Assembly: GCA_016933025.1 (NCBI GenBank)
Contig: JAFGBT010000053.1
Span: 1-64,000, forward strand
Direction of reading: 5' to 3'
DNA from: Spirochaetota bacterium
GTDB lineage: Bacteria; Spirochaetota; UBA4802; UBA5550
Length of the DNA stretch: 64,000 nt
Below are positions 1 to 7,530 of this stretch, piece by piece. Each line of letters starts with the position of its first letter. Positions within the stretch are counted from its first letter, which is position 1. The position numbers and the translations under genes are program-made. The notes beneath the pieces were generated by a model that saw only the letters and a list, made by a program, of their open reading frames with translations, did not search any database and had not been told where the DNA came from.

Positions 1-10
1 CATTTTATTA

Positions 11-40
11 TTGACAAAATATATATCATGATATATATTT
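11..40 (+). promoter_or_regulatory. vapBC promoter with embedded operator palindrome
   Basis: A consensus -35 box TTGACA (11-16) is followed after exactly 17 bases by TATATT (34-39), a near-perfect -10 box. Bases 17-40 form a perfect 24-bp palindrome centred on TCATGA (26-31), covering the whole spacer and the -10 box. In VapBC systems the antitoxin or the complex represses its own promoter by binding such palindromes, so this is the likely autoregulatory operator. Its binding role is inferred. Confidence 0.75.
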
Positions 41-59
41 AAATTAGAGGCAAAATATT

Positions 60-290
60 ATGCAAACTGCAAAATTATTTATTAATGGCAGAAGCCAAGC
101 CGTACGATTACCAAAAGAATTTCAATTCAAAGGCAGTGATGTATTAATACAAAAAGTCGGAGATGCCGTTATTCTTGTTCCCCATGAAAAATCTTGGGAA
201 GTATTTCTTCATGGACTTAATCAATTTTCAGATGATTTTATGGAAAATGGGCGAAATCAGGGAATTAATCAAAAACGGAAAAGTCTCTAA
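60..290 (+). CDS. vapB: VapB-type antitoxin (AbrB/SpoVT fold)
   Basis: A 76-residue protein whose first half (LFINGRSQAVRLPKEFQF) is the typical swapped-hairpin AbrB DNA-binding module of VapB antitoxins. The C-terminal third is polar and probably wraps the toxin. A GAGG motif 8 bases upstream supports the ATG. Its stop codon overlaps the vapC start (TAATG), giving translational coupling. Family knowledge says it neutralises the VapC RNase and represses the operon. The gene is much richer in AT than most of the window, which suggests recent acquisition. Confidence 0.88.
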   Translation: MQTAKLFINGRSQAVRLPKEFQFKGSDVLIQKVGDAVILVPHEKSWEVFLHGLNQFSDDFMENGRNQGINQKRKSL

Positions 291-691
291 TGTATCTATT
301 AGACACCAATATTTGCATTTATATAATTAAAAATAAGCCGATTGGAGTATTAAATGCATTAAAAAAGAAATCACGGAAAGATATTTTCATTTCTTCAATA
401 ACCGTAGCAGAATTGCAATACGGCGTTGAAAAAAGCAACTTCATTGATAAAAATAGAGTTTCTCTAATTGAATTTCTTTCAATATTTAATATTATTAATT
501 TTGATGATAAAGATGCTATTGAATTTGGAAAAATAAAATCTTATTTAGAAAAAGCTGGAAAAATTATCGGCCCTATGGATCTATTAATTTCTGCTCAAGC
601 AAAATCTAAAAATATGGTATTAGTAACAAATAATGTAAAAGAGTTTGAAAGAATTGATGGCCTTGTTATAGAAAATTGGGTAACAAAATAA
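290..691 (+). CDS. vapC: VapC PIN-domain ribonuclease toxin
   Basis: A 133-residue PIN-domain protein of normal VapC length. The conserved acidic residues are visible: D5 in LLDTN, E41 in VAELQYG, D97 in GPMDLLI, and the C-terminal TNNVKEF motif with E118 as the fourth position. Such proteins are Mg-dependent endoribonucleases that cut tRNA or rRNA unless bound by VapB. It overlaps the upstream antitoxin by one base. All catalytic residues are intact, so the toxin is probably functional. The target RNA cannot be told from sequence. Confidence 0.9.
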   Translation: MYLLDTNICIYIIKNKPIGVLNALKKKSRKDIFISSITVAELQYGVEKSNFIDKNRVSLIEFLSIFNIINFDDKDAIEFGKIKSYLEKAGKIIGPMDLLISAQAKSKNMVLVTNNVKEFERIDGLVIENWVTK

Positions 692-708
692 TATAAATGC
701 ACAACTTC

Positions 709-957
709 GGCTAACATAGCATAACCGCTCCGCTCCTCGCCCACTTCGCGGGCTGCGGTGCCCGGCCTGGCGACTGGCCGCCTTCGTCGGTGCCGATTTG
801 GGGATCATCTAATGCACCGACTCCGGCGGCGCGCTCGGCTCATTTTTCGGCGCTTTTCTGTTTCAAGGAATTTTTTTTGCAAAATTGTTTATAACAGGCT
901 AGATAACATTACGTGCATAGGCCTCAAAACGACGGTTATGCTTTTACGTTATACGCC
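709..957. repeat. attC-like element with inverted ends
   Basis: The left end has GGCTAAC (709-715) and AGCATAACCG (718-727); the right end has the exact reverse complement CGGTTATGCT (933-942) and then GTTATACGCC (948-957), which roughly mirrors the outer left motif. This resembles the paired simple sites of integron attC recombination sites. The spacing (about 250 bp) is longer than usual and the outer boxes deviate from consensus. The interior is GC-rich and hairpin-prone and has no credible gene. A perfect 9-bp stem with a 2-base loop lies just outside at 987-1006. No integrase is in the window. Confidence 0.45.
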
Positions 958-1027
958 ATTGGCTCTCTTTTTAGTTTCTCGAACAGCGCCGCCATCCATG
1001 GCGGCGTTACAGATGATTGAGTTTATT

Positions 1028-1398
1028 ATGAAGAATTTTAATAAAAGAACATTTACTTTTACCCTTTGGCTAAAATGTCTTGGACAATTCTTATTTATTT
1101 TCCACGTATAATAATTATCAAAATAACAAAAAGAGCAAAACCCTCACTTCAAGAAAAAATATTACTATCAACAACATCAATCAATAAATGTATTTTATGC
1201 GCTCGTTTTGCATCAGTAATGGCAATGAAAGATGGAGTTAATGTCGAGGAAGTCTTAACTATTTTAAATATGGATCTTAAAGAATCAAATAAATGTACTG
1301 AAGATGAAAAAACTGCTTTGTTGTTTGCGCAAAATTATGCCGAAAATTTTAACACACCTGTCCAGAACTTTTTGCTTGCCAGGGCCCTTCTGATGTGA
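1028..1398 (+). pseudogene. Broken carboxymuconolactone decarboxylase/AhpD-like gene
   Basis: The reading starts at ATG 1028 (MKNFNKRTFTF), changes frame near 1100, and continues as KRAKPSLQEKILL, NKCILCARFA and CTEDEKTALLFAQNYAE, the recognisable CMD/AhpD helix pattern. The CxxC pair is present (CILC), but the histidine that normally follows four residues later is an alanine. Homologues run to about 150-190 residues; here the coding match stops where a 28-bp repeat begins (1357). Frameshift, lost histidine and truncation together indicate a dead gene. The downstream part alone could still be read as a 110-residue protein from ATG 1066. Confidence 0.65.
1357..1384. repeat. 28-bp repeat, copy A
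   Basis: These 28 bases (starting CCTGTCCAGAAC, ending CTTGCCAGGG) recur identically at 21563-21590 in the same orientation; five more bases on the left match at four positions. Here the repeat marks the exact end of similarity in the broken CMD gene, as expected for the end of a mobile element or a recombination site. Its family is not recognised. Confidence 0.7.
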
Positions 1399-2270
1399 TA
1401 AGAAAAGTACCGATAAAGCTCATTCCGTCTCCAGACCGGGATCTATGGGTGAAGCAAAATATTATGTGGTTAAAAATAATGAATGATTTAACAAAAGTAA
1501 ATTTTAATATTTCTTATTCAAAATTGTCATTCATAATTATTGAAATTATAATAGGTATACCTATTATAATTTGGCTATCAGTATTGATAGAAACACCTAC
1601 ATTAGCATTAAAAAATTGGATCGTCGTTGTAATTGTTATTATGATGCTGTTACTTAATTATTTTTGGCATAGATCTTTTCGTATTCAAATAAAACATGGA
1701 ACCCTAAAATATCGTTCTTTTTTTAGACAGTATAATGAGATACCACTTCAAGATATCGAAAGAGTGTATACTGAAACCGGTTATTCACAAAAGTTTTCTC
1801 TAAACAGGGGGTTGTTTAATCTGGTAATAAAACCAAAAAAGACATCACACGTGAAAAATTTTTATATAAACCTTGGAATGTTTGATGAGAAAGACATCCA
1901 AAAGCTATTTGATATACTGAAAGAAAGAGATAGAGAAGCGGTTAATCATGACACTGTTGATACAATTAGCCAGAGTTTGGGGATTAAACAAAATAGTAAA
2001 GCCTGGTATAACATTATAATTGTAATAACAGGTTTAGTTGGGTTTTTTGTAATATATCTGAAATTTGGGCTATTTGGAAGACCTATACATTATAAAAATG
2101 ATTTATTACCTTTTATATCAGCCTGGCTTTGTCTTGGATCATCGTTTTTCTTTATTGCATATAGAATATTTGAATTGAAAACCGCAATAAAGGTATTCAT
2201 TGGATTCCTATCATTTACAATTTTATTGTATATAGGATATGCTATTGCTTTTCTAAAATATAATTATTAA
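1395..2270 (+). CDS. Unknown multi-spanning membrane protein
   Basis: A 291-residue frame of AT-rich DNA. Two hydrophobic segments lie near residues 43-65 and 72-90, then a soluble stretch (RIQIKHGTLKYRSFF, IPLQDIERVY) that resembles the bacterial PH-like domain found between membrane segments, then three more hydrophobic segments near 205-225, 240-260 and 262-285. The first 23 codons are GC-richer and adjoin the 28-bp repeat, so the original start may be ATG 1464 or 1479; neither has a strong ribosome site. Function unknown. Composition matches the neighbouring vapBC cassette rather than the rest of the window. Confidence 0.6.
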   Translation: MIRKVPIKLIPSPDRDLWVKQNIMWLKIMNDLTKVNFNISYSKLSFIIIEIIIGIPIIIWLSVLIETPTLALKNWIVVVIVIMMLLLNYFWHRSFRIQIKHGTLKYRSFFRQYNEIPLQDIERVYTETGYSQKFSLNRGLFNLVIKPKKTSHVKNFYINLGMFDEKDIQKLFDILKERDREAVNHDTVDTISQSLGIKQNSKAWYNIIIVITGLVGFFVIYLKFGLFGRPIHYKNDLLPFISAWLCLGSSFFFIAYRIFELKTAIKVFIGFLSFTILLYIGYAIAFLKYNY

Positions 2271-2367
2271 ATTTTACAAATTCTCCGCGCTCTCCGCGCC
2301 CTGCGTTGAAAAACTCTGGATTTTTTTCGCGCATTATATACGCTGTGGCAACTTCAAGGAGGTTCCC

Positions 2368-2751
2368 ATGCCTAAATTCCTGTCCGACGAATGGTTCGCG
2401 AAAGTCGACGAGTTCACCGCGTCCGCGGCGGGGCTCGAAATCCCGAAGGCGATGAAGGACGTGGTCGTCAACCTTAAGGTCGACGACGGGAGCGGCGAGG
2501 TGTCGATGTGCATGCACGGCGGCATCATCAAAAAGGGCCATGCCGACGCCCCTGACGTCGAGATGTCGATGCCGGCCGAGTACGCGCTCTCGATAATCGT
2601 CAGGGGGGACTGGTCAGCCGGGATGAAGGGCTGGGTGGCGCGGAAGATCAAGGTTTCCGGCAACATGCGCAAGCTCATTCCCCTTCAGGTCTACAAGGCC
2701 ACGGCGTCGCAGGAGGAGTTGAGAAAGCAAATAGAGGCGATGACCGAATGA
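2368..2751 (+). CDS. SCP2 sterol-binding-domain protein
   Basis: A 127-residue single-domain protein with a strong Shine-Dalgarno (AAGGAGG, 6 bases before ATG). The run of alternating strands (VVVNLKVDDGSGEVSMCM, DVEMSMPAEYALSIIVRGD, IKVSGNMRKLIPLQ) is the typical SCP2 lipid-binding fold, including the GD and GN positions that line the pocket. SCP2 proteins bind hydrophobic ligands such as fatty acyl chains. There is no signal peptide, so it is probably cytoplasmic. GC content returns to the host level here, marking the right edge of the acquired region. Confidence 0.75.
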   Translation: MPKFLSDEWFAKVDEFTASAAGLEIPKAMKDVVVNLKVDDGSGEVSMCMHGGIIKKGHADAPDVEMSMPAEYALSIIVRGDWSAGMKGWVARKIKVSGNMRKLIPLQVYKATASQEELRKQIEAMTE

Positions 2752-2767
2752 GGGCCGGGCTGGATAA

Positions 2768-2940
2768 TGAAGGGGCTGTCCCCCAAGCTGCCTCGATACG
2801 AATTCCGCGGCGCTTGTCGAGCGTCGCACCGAGCCTGTCGAGGTGTGATTTTGACGCTGGAAAGCGGCAAAATCGTATCGAGATAAGCGCTATGTAATTG
2901 CGAAATTCACTCGGCATGCGCTTTGGGGACAGCCCCTTCA
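2768..2940. mobile_element. MITE-like element with 21-bp terminal inverted repeats
   Basis: A 173-bp element. The left end (2768-2788, TGAAGGGGCTGTCCCC...) and right end (2920-2940) are inverted repeats matching at 20 of 21 positions. Nested inside is a second inverted pair (CTCGATACGA near 2791 and TCGTATCGAG near 2872). It has no coding capacity and no obvious target duplication. It is probably a non-autonomous insertion element; the parent transposase is not in this window. Confidence 0.7.
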
Positions 2941-2957
2941 GGTGTAACCGGTTAAGG

Positions 2958-3212
2958 TTATCGCCGTCTTCGGATTAAATTGACGATCGCGAGTATGATG
3001 AGCGCTCCCACGAAGGCCGCAACGATTGATCCGATAATTCCGCCGAACGAAATATTCAGGATCTTGAAAAGCCATCCGCCCAGGAATGAGCCGGCCACGC
3101 CGAGGACGAGATTCCAGACAAGGCCGAACCCGCCGCCTTTCCATACGAGGCCGGCCAGCCATCCGGCCACCAGGCCTACAATCAGCATGATAATGATCTG
3201 TTCCACTGTCAT
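2958..3212 (-). CDS. GlsB/YeaQ/YmgE family small membrane protein
   Basis: An 84-residue protein with three hydrophobic segments rich in glycine (LIVGLVAGWLAGLVWKGGGFG, LVLGVAGSFLGGWLF, GGIIGSIVAAFVGALIILAIVNL) and a basic RRRR tail, the layout of the transglycosylase-associated GlsB/YeaQ family. These inner-membrane proteins are stress-linked but have no defined biochemical role. GAGGAG 8 bases upstream supports the start. It lies alone, next to the MITE-like element. Confidence 0.8.
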   Translation of the reverse strand: MTVEQIIIMLIVGLVAGWLAGLVWKGGGFGLVWNLVLGVAGSFLGGWLFKILNISFGGIIGSIVAAFVGALIILAIVNLIRRRR

Positions 3213-3305
3213 ACGCAGATCTCCTCTGTGAGTAATTTTTTCGGAACTCCGTTACGTTATCAGATTGAACGGGATAATTCAATCATTATTTATGGATGAT
3301 TGCGT

Positions 3306-3332
3306 CCCCCCTCTCCTTCTGTGAGAGGGGGG
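3306..3332. repeat. Perfect 10-bp hairpin of the CCCCTCTC type
   Basis: CCCCCCTCTC (3306-3315) pairs perfectly with GAGAGGGGGG (3323-3332) around a 7-base loop. No T-run follows on either strand, so it is not a clear terminator. Related CCCCTCTCC/GGAGAGGGG hairpins occur at 59472-59558 near thiM, which suggests a dispersed repeat family. Confidence 0.6.
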
Positions 3333-3354
3333 AAGGGGGGGTGCGTGCTTCACA

Positions 3355-4206
3355 TCATGCCAATTTCTTTTTGTACGACTGGATCAGCTTTTCGGCCTTC
3401 TTGTATTCGCCCTTGAAGATGTAGAGCATGCTCAGCTTGGTGAGGTCGATCACCTGGGGCTCGCGGGAGGCCAGCTCCTGTTCGATCTCGCCTATCGCCT
3501 GCTCGAGGTCGCCGACCTCTTGTAGTTTGTTCTCGTAGGTCATCTTTTCCAGGTACTTCTTGAACCGCGCGTATTCGGGCCTGCACTCCAGGGCCTCGGT
3601 CAGGTATTTCACCGCTTTGTCGTACATGCCGAGATAGAAATGGCAGAATCCGTAGAAGCGGTTGATGAAGGACCTGTCCTCGGCCAGGTCTTTGATCCGG
3701 TCGAGGCATTCGATGGTCTTGCGGTACTGCTTCCCCTCGTAGTAGATATGCGCCAGTAAGAGGTTGGCCTTGACGTGCCGCTGATCGATGCCGAGTACCG
3801 TGCCGAGGAATTTCTCCGCCTTCTTGAAGTTCTTGCGGTTATAGTGGACCAGCCCCGCGTAGTAATTCCCCTCGAGGAACTGCGGCTCGCGGGAGAGCGC
3901 CTCGGTGAAGTATTTCAATGCCTGGTCGAGGTTGTCGCGGTTGAAATGCTCAACGCCCAGGTTCAGCAGGACCCGGTGGTGCTTGTCGATTTTAAGCGCC
4001 TCCAGGTACGACTCGATGGCCTTCTCGGAGTCGCCCTTCCTGGCGTGGATCTCGCCGATGTTGTTATAGGCGGCCACGAATTCCGGGTAGAGATCGATCG
4101 CCTTCCAGTATTCCGCCAGTGCGGCGTCAAGTTTGCCCCGGTTGGATAGGTCAAGGGCCCGGTTGTAGATGACAACTGCGTCTCTCGGCACTGAATTGGT
4201 AATCAT
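3355..4206 (-). CDS. TPR-repeat protein
   Basis: A 283-residue soluble protein consisting almost wholly of tetratricopeptide repeats, with canonical positions such as AYNNIGEIHARKGDSEKAIE, GNYYAGLVHYNRKNFKKAEK and YGFCHFYLGMYDKAVKYLTE. About seven repeats can be counted. The frame is open 40 codons further upstream, but GAGAGG just before the internal ATG (4206) and the lack of similarity in the extension favour the shorter form. TPR proteins are scaffolds; the partner is unknown. It is transcribed away from the cyclase operon. Confidence 0.85.
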   Translation of the reverse strand: MITNSVPRDAVVIYNRALDLSNRGKLDAALAEYWKAIDLYPEFVAAYNNIGEIHARKGDSEKAIESYLEALKIDKHHRVLLNLGVEHFNRDNLDQALKYFTEALSREPQFLEGNYYAGLVHYNRKNFKKAEKFLGTVLGIDQRHVKANLLLAHIYYEGKQYRKTIECLDRIKDLAEDRSFINRFYGFCHFYLGMYDKAVKYLTEALECRPEYARFKKYLEKMTYENKLQEVGDLEQAIGEIEQELASREPQVIDLTKLSMLYIFKGEYKKAEKLIQSYKKKLA

Positions 4207-4481
4207 GGTAATTCCTCTCGCCTGTGCTATTGGATTGAATACTATCGTCGAGCGCTTTTCCGGCGACGGGTGCCCGCTGTATGCCCGGCCGGAGGCAATT
4301 ATTCCTCTCATATACCTATCGGACATAAGTTAAAAATTTTCAAGCAAAACTTGGGTGACGGTCGCATTACCGTGAATTATTCGGAAAACCGGGTTCAGCG
4401 GCCAACATTTTGGCGGGACGGAGGTATTAATCTTGACAACATCCTCCAGAATAATAGGCTTTTTTAAGGCAGTGCCCCCAT

Positions 4482-6194
4482 ATGCCTGTAGAGAGATCGC
4501 GCCCGATGTTTATAAAGAAAGTAAACAATACCCGGGTCTGGCCGGTGACCCTAAAAATTATCGTGACCTTTGGCCTTTTTATCCTGATATCGAACTTTTC
4601 CTCGAATTACATCAATTTCATCTTTAACCGCTCGCAGCTCTTCGAGCTGATGAACCAGCTCCTCGGCAAGGACCTGAAGAACATGTACGCCTACTGCAAC
4701 GACCAGTACGAGATCTTCCAGTACGATAAAAACAGGGAGGGTTCGATCGAAAGCATTGTCAAGCGGGGGATGCATGAACTGAAAAACGGCAAGGCGGTGG
4801 TGCTCGGCGTCGCCCCGGACGGGACAATGCTTTTTCAGGCATCGCGCCCCGGACTGCCGAAGGCCGGCGAATTCACTGACGCCGCGAGTCTCGGCAAGAT
4901 GAGCGAAAAGCTGACGCGCGGCAGGGACGAGGGTACCCTCTACTTCCGGTTCAACGGCGAGGACTATTACGGGATGTACAAGTACAATCCCCGGTGGGGC
5001 GCCTTCATTGTGCGGGCCGAGGAGCTGAACGAGTTTTACGCCGATTCACGGACCAATTTCCAGATAATCAGCGTCGTCATCATCGTCATGACCATTATCA
5101 TCGGCGGGATCGGGGTCCTGATACTCAGGTATCTCCTGAGATACATTGAGATCATTACCCGCTCCATCATGCGGATGGTGAAGAACCAGCAGCTGGAGTA
5201 CATAGATCTGGAGGGGGCCACCAACGACGACATCACCTACATGGGCACCGCGTTCAATTCGCTCTCCGGTACCGTGGACAACCTGATCGCCATCTTCCGG
5301 AAGTTCGCCAACCAGGACGTGGTGCACAAGGCGTACCGTGACCGGGTGGTCAAGCTCGAGGGGACGCGGCGCGAACTCACGGTGCTCTTCTCGGACATCA
5401 AGAGCTTCACCTTCATCACGGAGACCCTGGGGAACGATATCATCAAGCTTCTCAACCTCCACTACGACCGGGCCATCCGGGAGATAGTCGCCCTGGACGG
5501 CGTCATCGGCTCCATTATCGGGGATGCCCTGCTGGCGGTCTTCGGCGTACTGGAGGATTCCACCGTCAACAAGTCGTACCAGGCGGTACGGGCGGCCTAC
5601 CGGCTCCAGGAGGTGACGAAGACCCTCAGGCTCAAGATGAGCGGTATCCGGGACGAGCTCGTGCTCAAGAACGGGAGGCTCTCCGCTGATGAGGAGAAGA
5701 TATACCGCGCCGTTCTCCTTGAGATCGGCGTCGGCATCGACGGCGGCGAGGTCTTTTACGGCACGCTCGGCTCGTACGTGCGGATGACCAATACCGTCAT
5801 CGGCGACAACGTCAACGCCGCATCGAGGATGGAGGGGCTGACCCGCGTCTACCGGGTACCGGTCATCTGCTCGGAATACGTGAAGAACGACATTGAGACC
5901 GGGGTGGAAAACCACGGAATTCATTTCATCGAGATAGACACCGTCATGGTAAAGGGAAAGACGACGGGGCAGAAGATATACTGGCCGGTCCCGGAGGAGG
6001 AGTACGACGAGCTGCTCTCGAAACAGTTGTCGGCTTTTGAGCTGGGACTCGAGCTGTATTACCGCGGCGAGTGGCCCGAGGCCCGGAGGAAGTTCAGGAG
6101 CTGCGAGCTACCGGTGGCCGGGGTATTCAGAGAGCGGACTCAGGACAGGCCGCCGGAAGGGTGGAACGGCATATGGCAGATGACAACGAAATAA
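4482..6194 (+). CDS. Membrane adenylate/guanylate cyclase with HAMP domain
   Basis: A 570-residue class III cyclase. Membrane segment 1 (about residues 22-42), an extracytoplasmic sensor (about 45-190), membrane segment 2 (about 196-220), a HAMP linker, then the catalytic domain from about residue 297. Metal-binding aspartates are visible in VLFSDIKSFT (near 305) and in IIGDALLAVFG; the N-x3-R transition-state pair is in NAASRMEGL. The protein continues to the LPVAG and GWNGIW stretches often seen at the end of spirochaete cyclases. Alternative start at 4506. First gene of a long operon; its end overlaps the next start by 22 bases. Confidence 0.88.
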   Translation: MPVERSRPMFIKKVNNTRVWPVTLKIIVTFGLFILISNFSSNYINFIFNRSQLFELMNQLLGKDLKNMYAYCNDQYEIFQYDKNREGSIESIVKRGMHELKNGKAVVLGVAPDGTMLFQASRPGLPKAGEFTDAASLGKMSEKLTRGRDEGTLYFRFNGEDYYGMYKYNPRWGAFIVRAEELNEFYADSRTNFQIISVVIIVMTIIIGGIGVLILRYLLRYIEIITRSIMRMVKNQQLEYIDLEGATNDDITYMGTAFNSLSGTVDNLIAIFRKFANQDVVHKAYRDRVVKLEGTRRELTVLFSDIKSFTFITETLGNDIIKLLNLHYDRAIREIVALDGVIGSIIGDALLAVFGVLEDSTVNKSYQAVRAAYRLQEVTKTLRLKMSGIRDELVLKNGRLSADEEKIYRAVLLEIGVGIDGGEVFYGTLGSYVRMTNTVIGDNVNAASRMEGLTRVYRVPVICSEYVKNDIETGVENHGIHFIEIDTVMVKGKTTGQKIYWPVPEEEYDELLSKQLSAFELGLELYYRGEWPEARRKFRSCELPVAGVFRERTQDRPPEGWNGIWQMTTK

Positions 6195-7519
6195 TTGACG
6201 GTGAGAATGAGTTGATCGAGGCGCCCGCGCGCCGGTCGCCCTTTCTCCCGGAGGAAATACACGACCTGGAGGCGGGCGGGCAGGTCTACGTCCTCGAGGA
6301 GGAGTTCGCCCGAACCAGGAAAAATCGGAACTACCGCCTGTACCTTTTCATACTGGCGTTCGTCGCCGTTATCGCCGGGGGAGTCCTCCTCTTCCAGCTC
6401 TACCGCGACTGGCGGGACAGTGCCGTGGAGGTCGACATTGCCGATTTCGAGGACCTTCGGCTCAAGGAGGTGATGAGCTCGGTTCGCAGGCGGGGGAGCA
6501 GTATCGAACTGCTGCGAATGGACCTCCAGGCGGTCGAGATCGCCATGCTCGACAAGATGCTGAAGGTGCGCAGGGAATGCCACCTGAAGGAGATGGATGT
6601 TCTCGGCGAAGGGCTTTCCGACAGTGAGACAAACCCGATCATCGCACGCATCAGGAGCGAGTGCGACGCGAGGCTCAAGAGGATCGCCGCATCGTACCGG
6701 GTATGGATGAAGCGCAAACGGGCGGAGATATGGGCGCTGGAGGAGGCGCGCGAGAAAGAGGAGGCCGAGCTGGCTAAAAAGGACGCTGACGAGCGCGTAT
6801 CCAACGCCGACAGGCTTTACGAGCTCCACCTGAAAAAGCTCAGGGAGAAGCAGGAGAGCGCTGCCGACGCCATGAAGAGATATTACGATGATTATACCGA
6901 TTTTATCATACAGAAGTACAACCCGGTCTTTGACGCACAGCCGCTATCGGGCATCATACTCTCAAAGCCCGGGCCGTCGCTGGCCGCCGGCGGGTTTCTG
7001 AAAGACTATGACCCGCTGCTCGGCGAGTACGGGACAAGCGCCGATGACTTCGCCGCCATCAGGAAGAAGATCGACGACCAGTCGCTCCTGCTGGAGCGCC
7101 TGATGCGGGTGCCCTACAAGAATTCCGTGCCACCCGCGCTCAGGGCGATCGACGGCCTCTCCGGCTCCATCGTCAGCGATTACGAGAACCTCTGGTCGCG
7201 GCTCGTCCTCGGGCTTTCCGGGGCGCGGGGACTCCTGGACGGGTACGCGTACGGGTACGACTTCGTCCTGAAGGCGAAGAGGGAGCATGGGGTGGTGATC
7301 GATCCCCGCGACGCGGACAACATCCTGGTCTACATGAGCCGGTCGCTCGACATCGCCGAAGGCGCGCCGGCCACGGTCTACAACGGCAATAAACCGGTCG
7401 GGACCGTACGGCTTTTCCGCGACCGGGAGGGGGCGTTTCGGGCGAAGCTCGTGTCCCTGGCGAAAAAGGGCGCGTCGGTCCAGCCGACGAACCGCATCAT
7501 CCTTGGCGTGAAGAAGTGA
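6173..7519 (+). CDS. Unknown membrane-anchored coiled-coil protein
   Basis: A 448-residue protein of no family I recognise. A charged N-terminus (1-50), one membrane segment (about 55-76), then a long charged helical stretch with heptad-like spacing (about 85-270, e.g. EAREKEEAELAKKDADERV) and a mixed C-terminal domain ending in short strands (GKPVGT-like turn, RAKLVSLAKKG). I chose ATG 6173 because coding similarity to the upstream frame is unlikely and the start overlaps the cyclase end, implying coupling. Given this tight coupling it may work with the cyclase, but that is inference. Confidence 0.7.
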   Translation: MADDNEIIDGENELIEAPARRSPFLPEEIHDLEAGGQVYVLEEEFARTRKNRNYRLYLFILAFVAVIAGGVLLFQLYRDWRDSAVEVDIADFEDLRLKEVMSSVRRRGSSIELLRMDLQAVEIAMLDKMLKVRRECHLKEMDVLGEGLSDSETNPIIARIRSECDARLKRIAASYRVWMKRKRAEIWALEEAREKEEAELAKKDADERVSNADRLYELHLKKLREKQESAADAMKRYYDDYTDFIIQKYNPVFDAQPLSGIILSKPGPSLAAGGFLKDYDPLLGEYGTSADDFAAIRKKIDDQSLLLERLMRVPYKNSVPPALRAIDGLSGSIVSDYENLWSRLVLGLSGARGLLDGYAYGYDFVLKAKREHGVVIDPRDADNILVYMSRSLDIAEGAPATVYNGNKPVGTVRLFRDREGAFRAKLVSLAKKGASVQPTNRIILGVKK

Positions 7520-7530
7520 CGCGGCGCGCC

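Noticed and set aside
758..1111. Open frame across the attC-like element and the CMD-like gene start
   Set aside because: Its first two-thirds is hairpin-rich, biased sequence without any ribosome site; only its last third matches the start of the CMD-like gene, so it is not a gene of its own.
5046..5924. Long minus-strand frame opposite the cyclase
   Set aside because: It is a shadow of the well-supported cyclase; its composition (many V, D, H, P) is typical of antisense frames in GC-rich genes.
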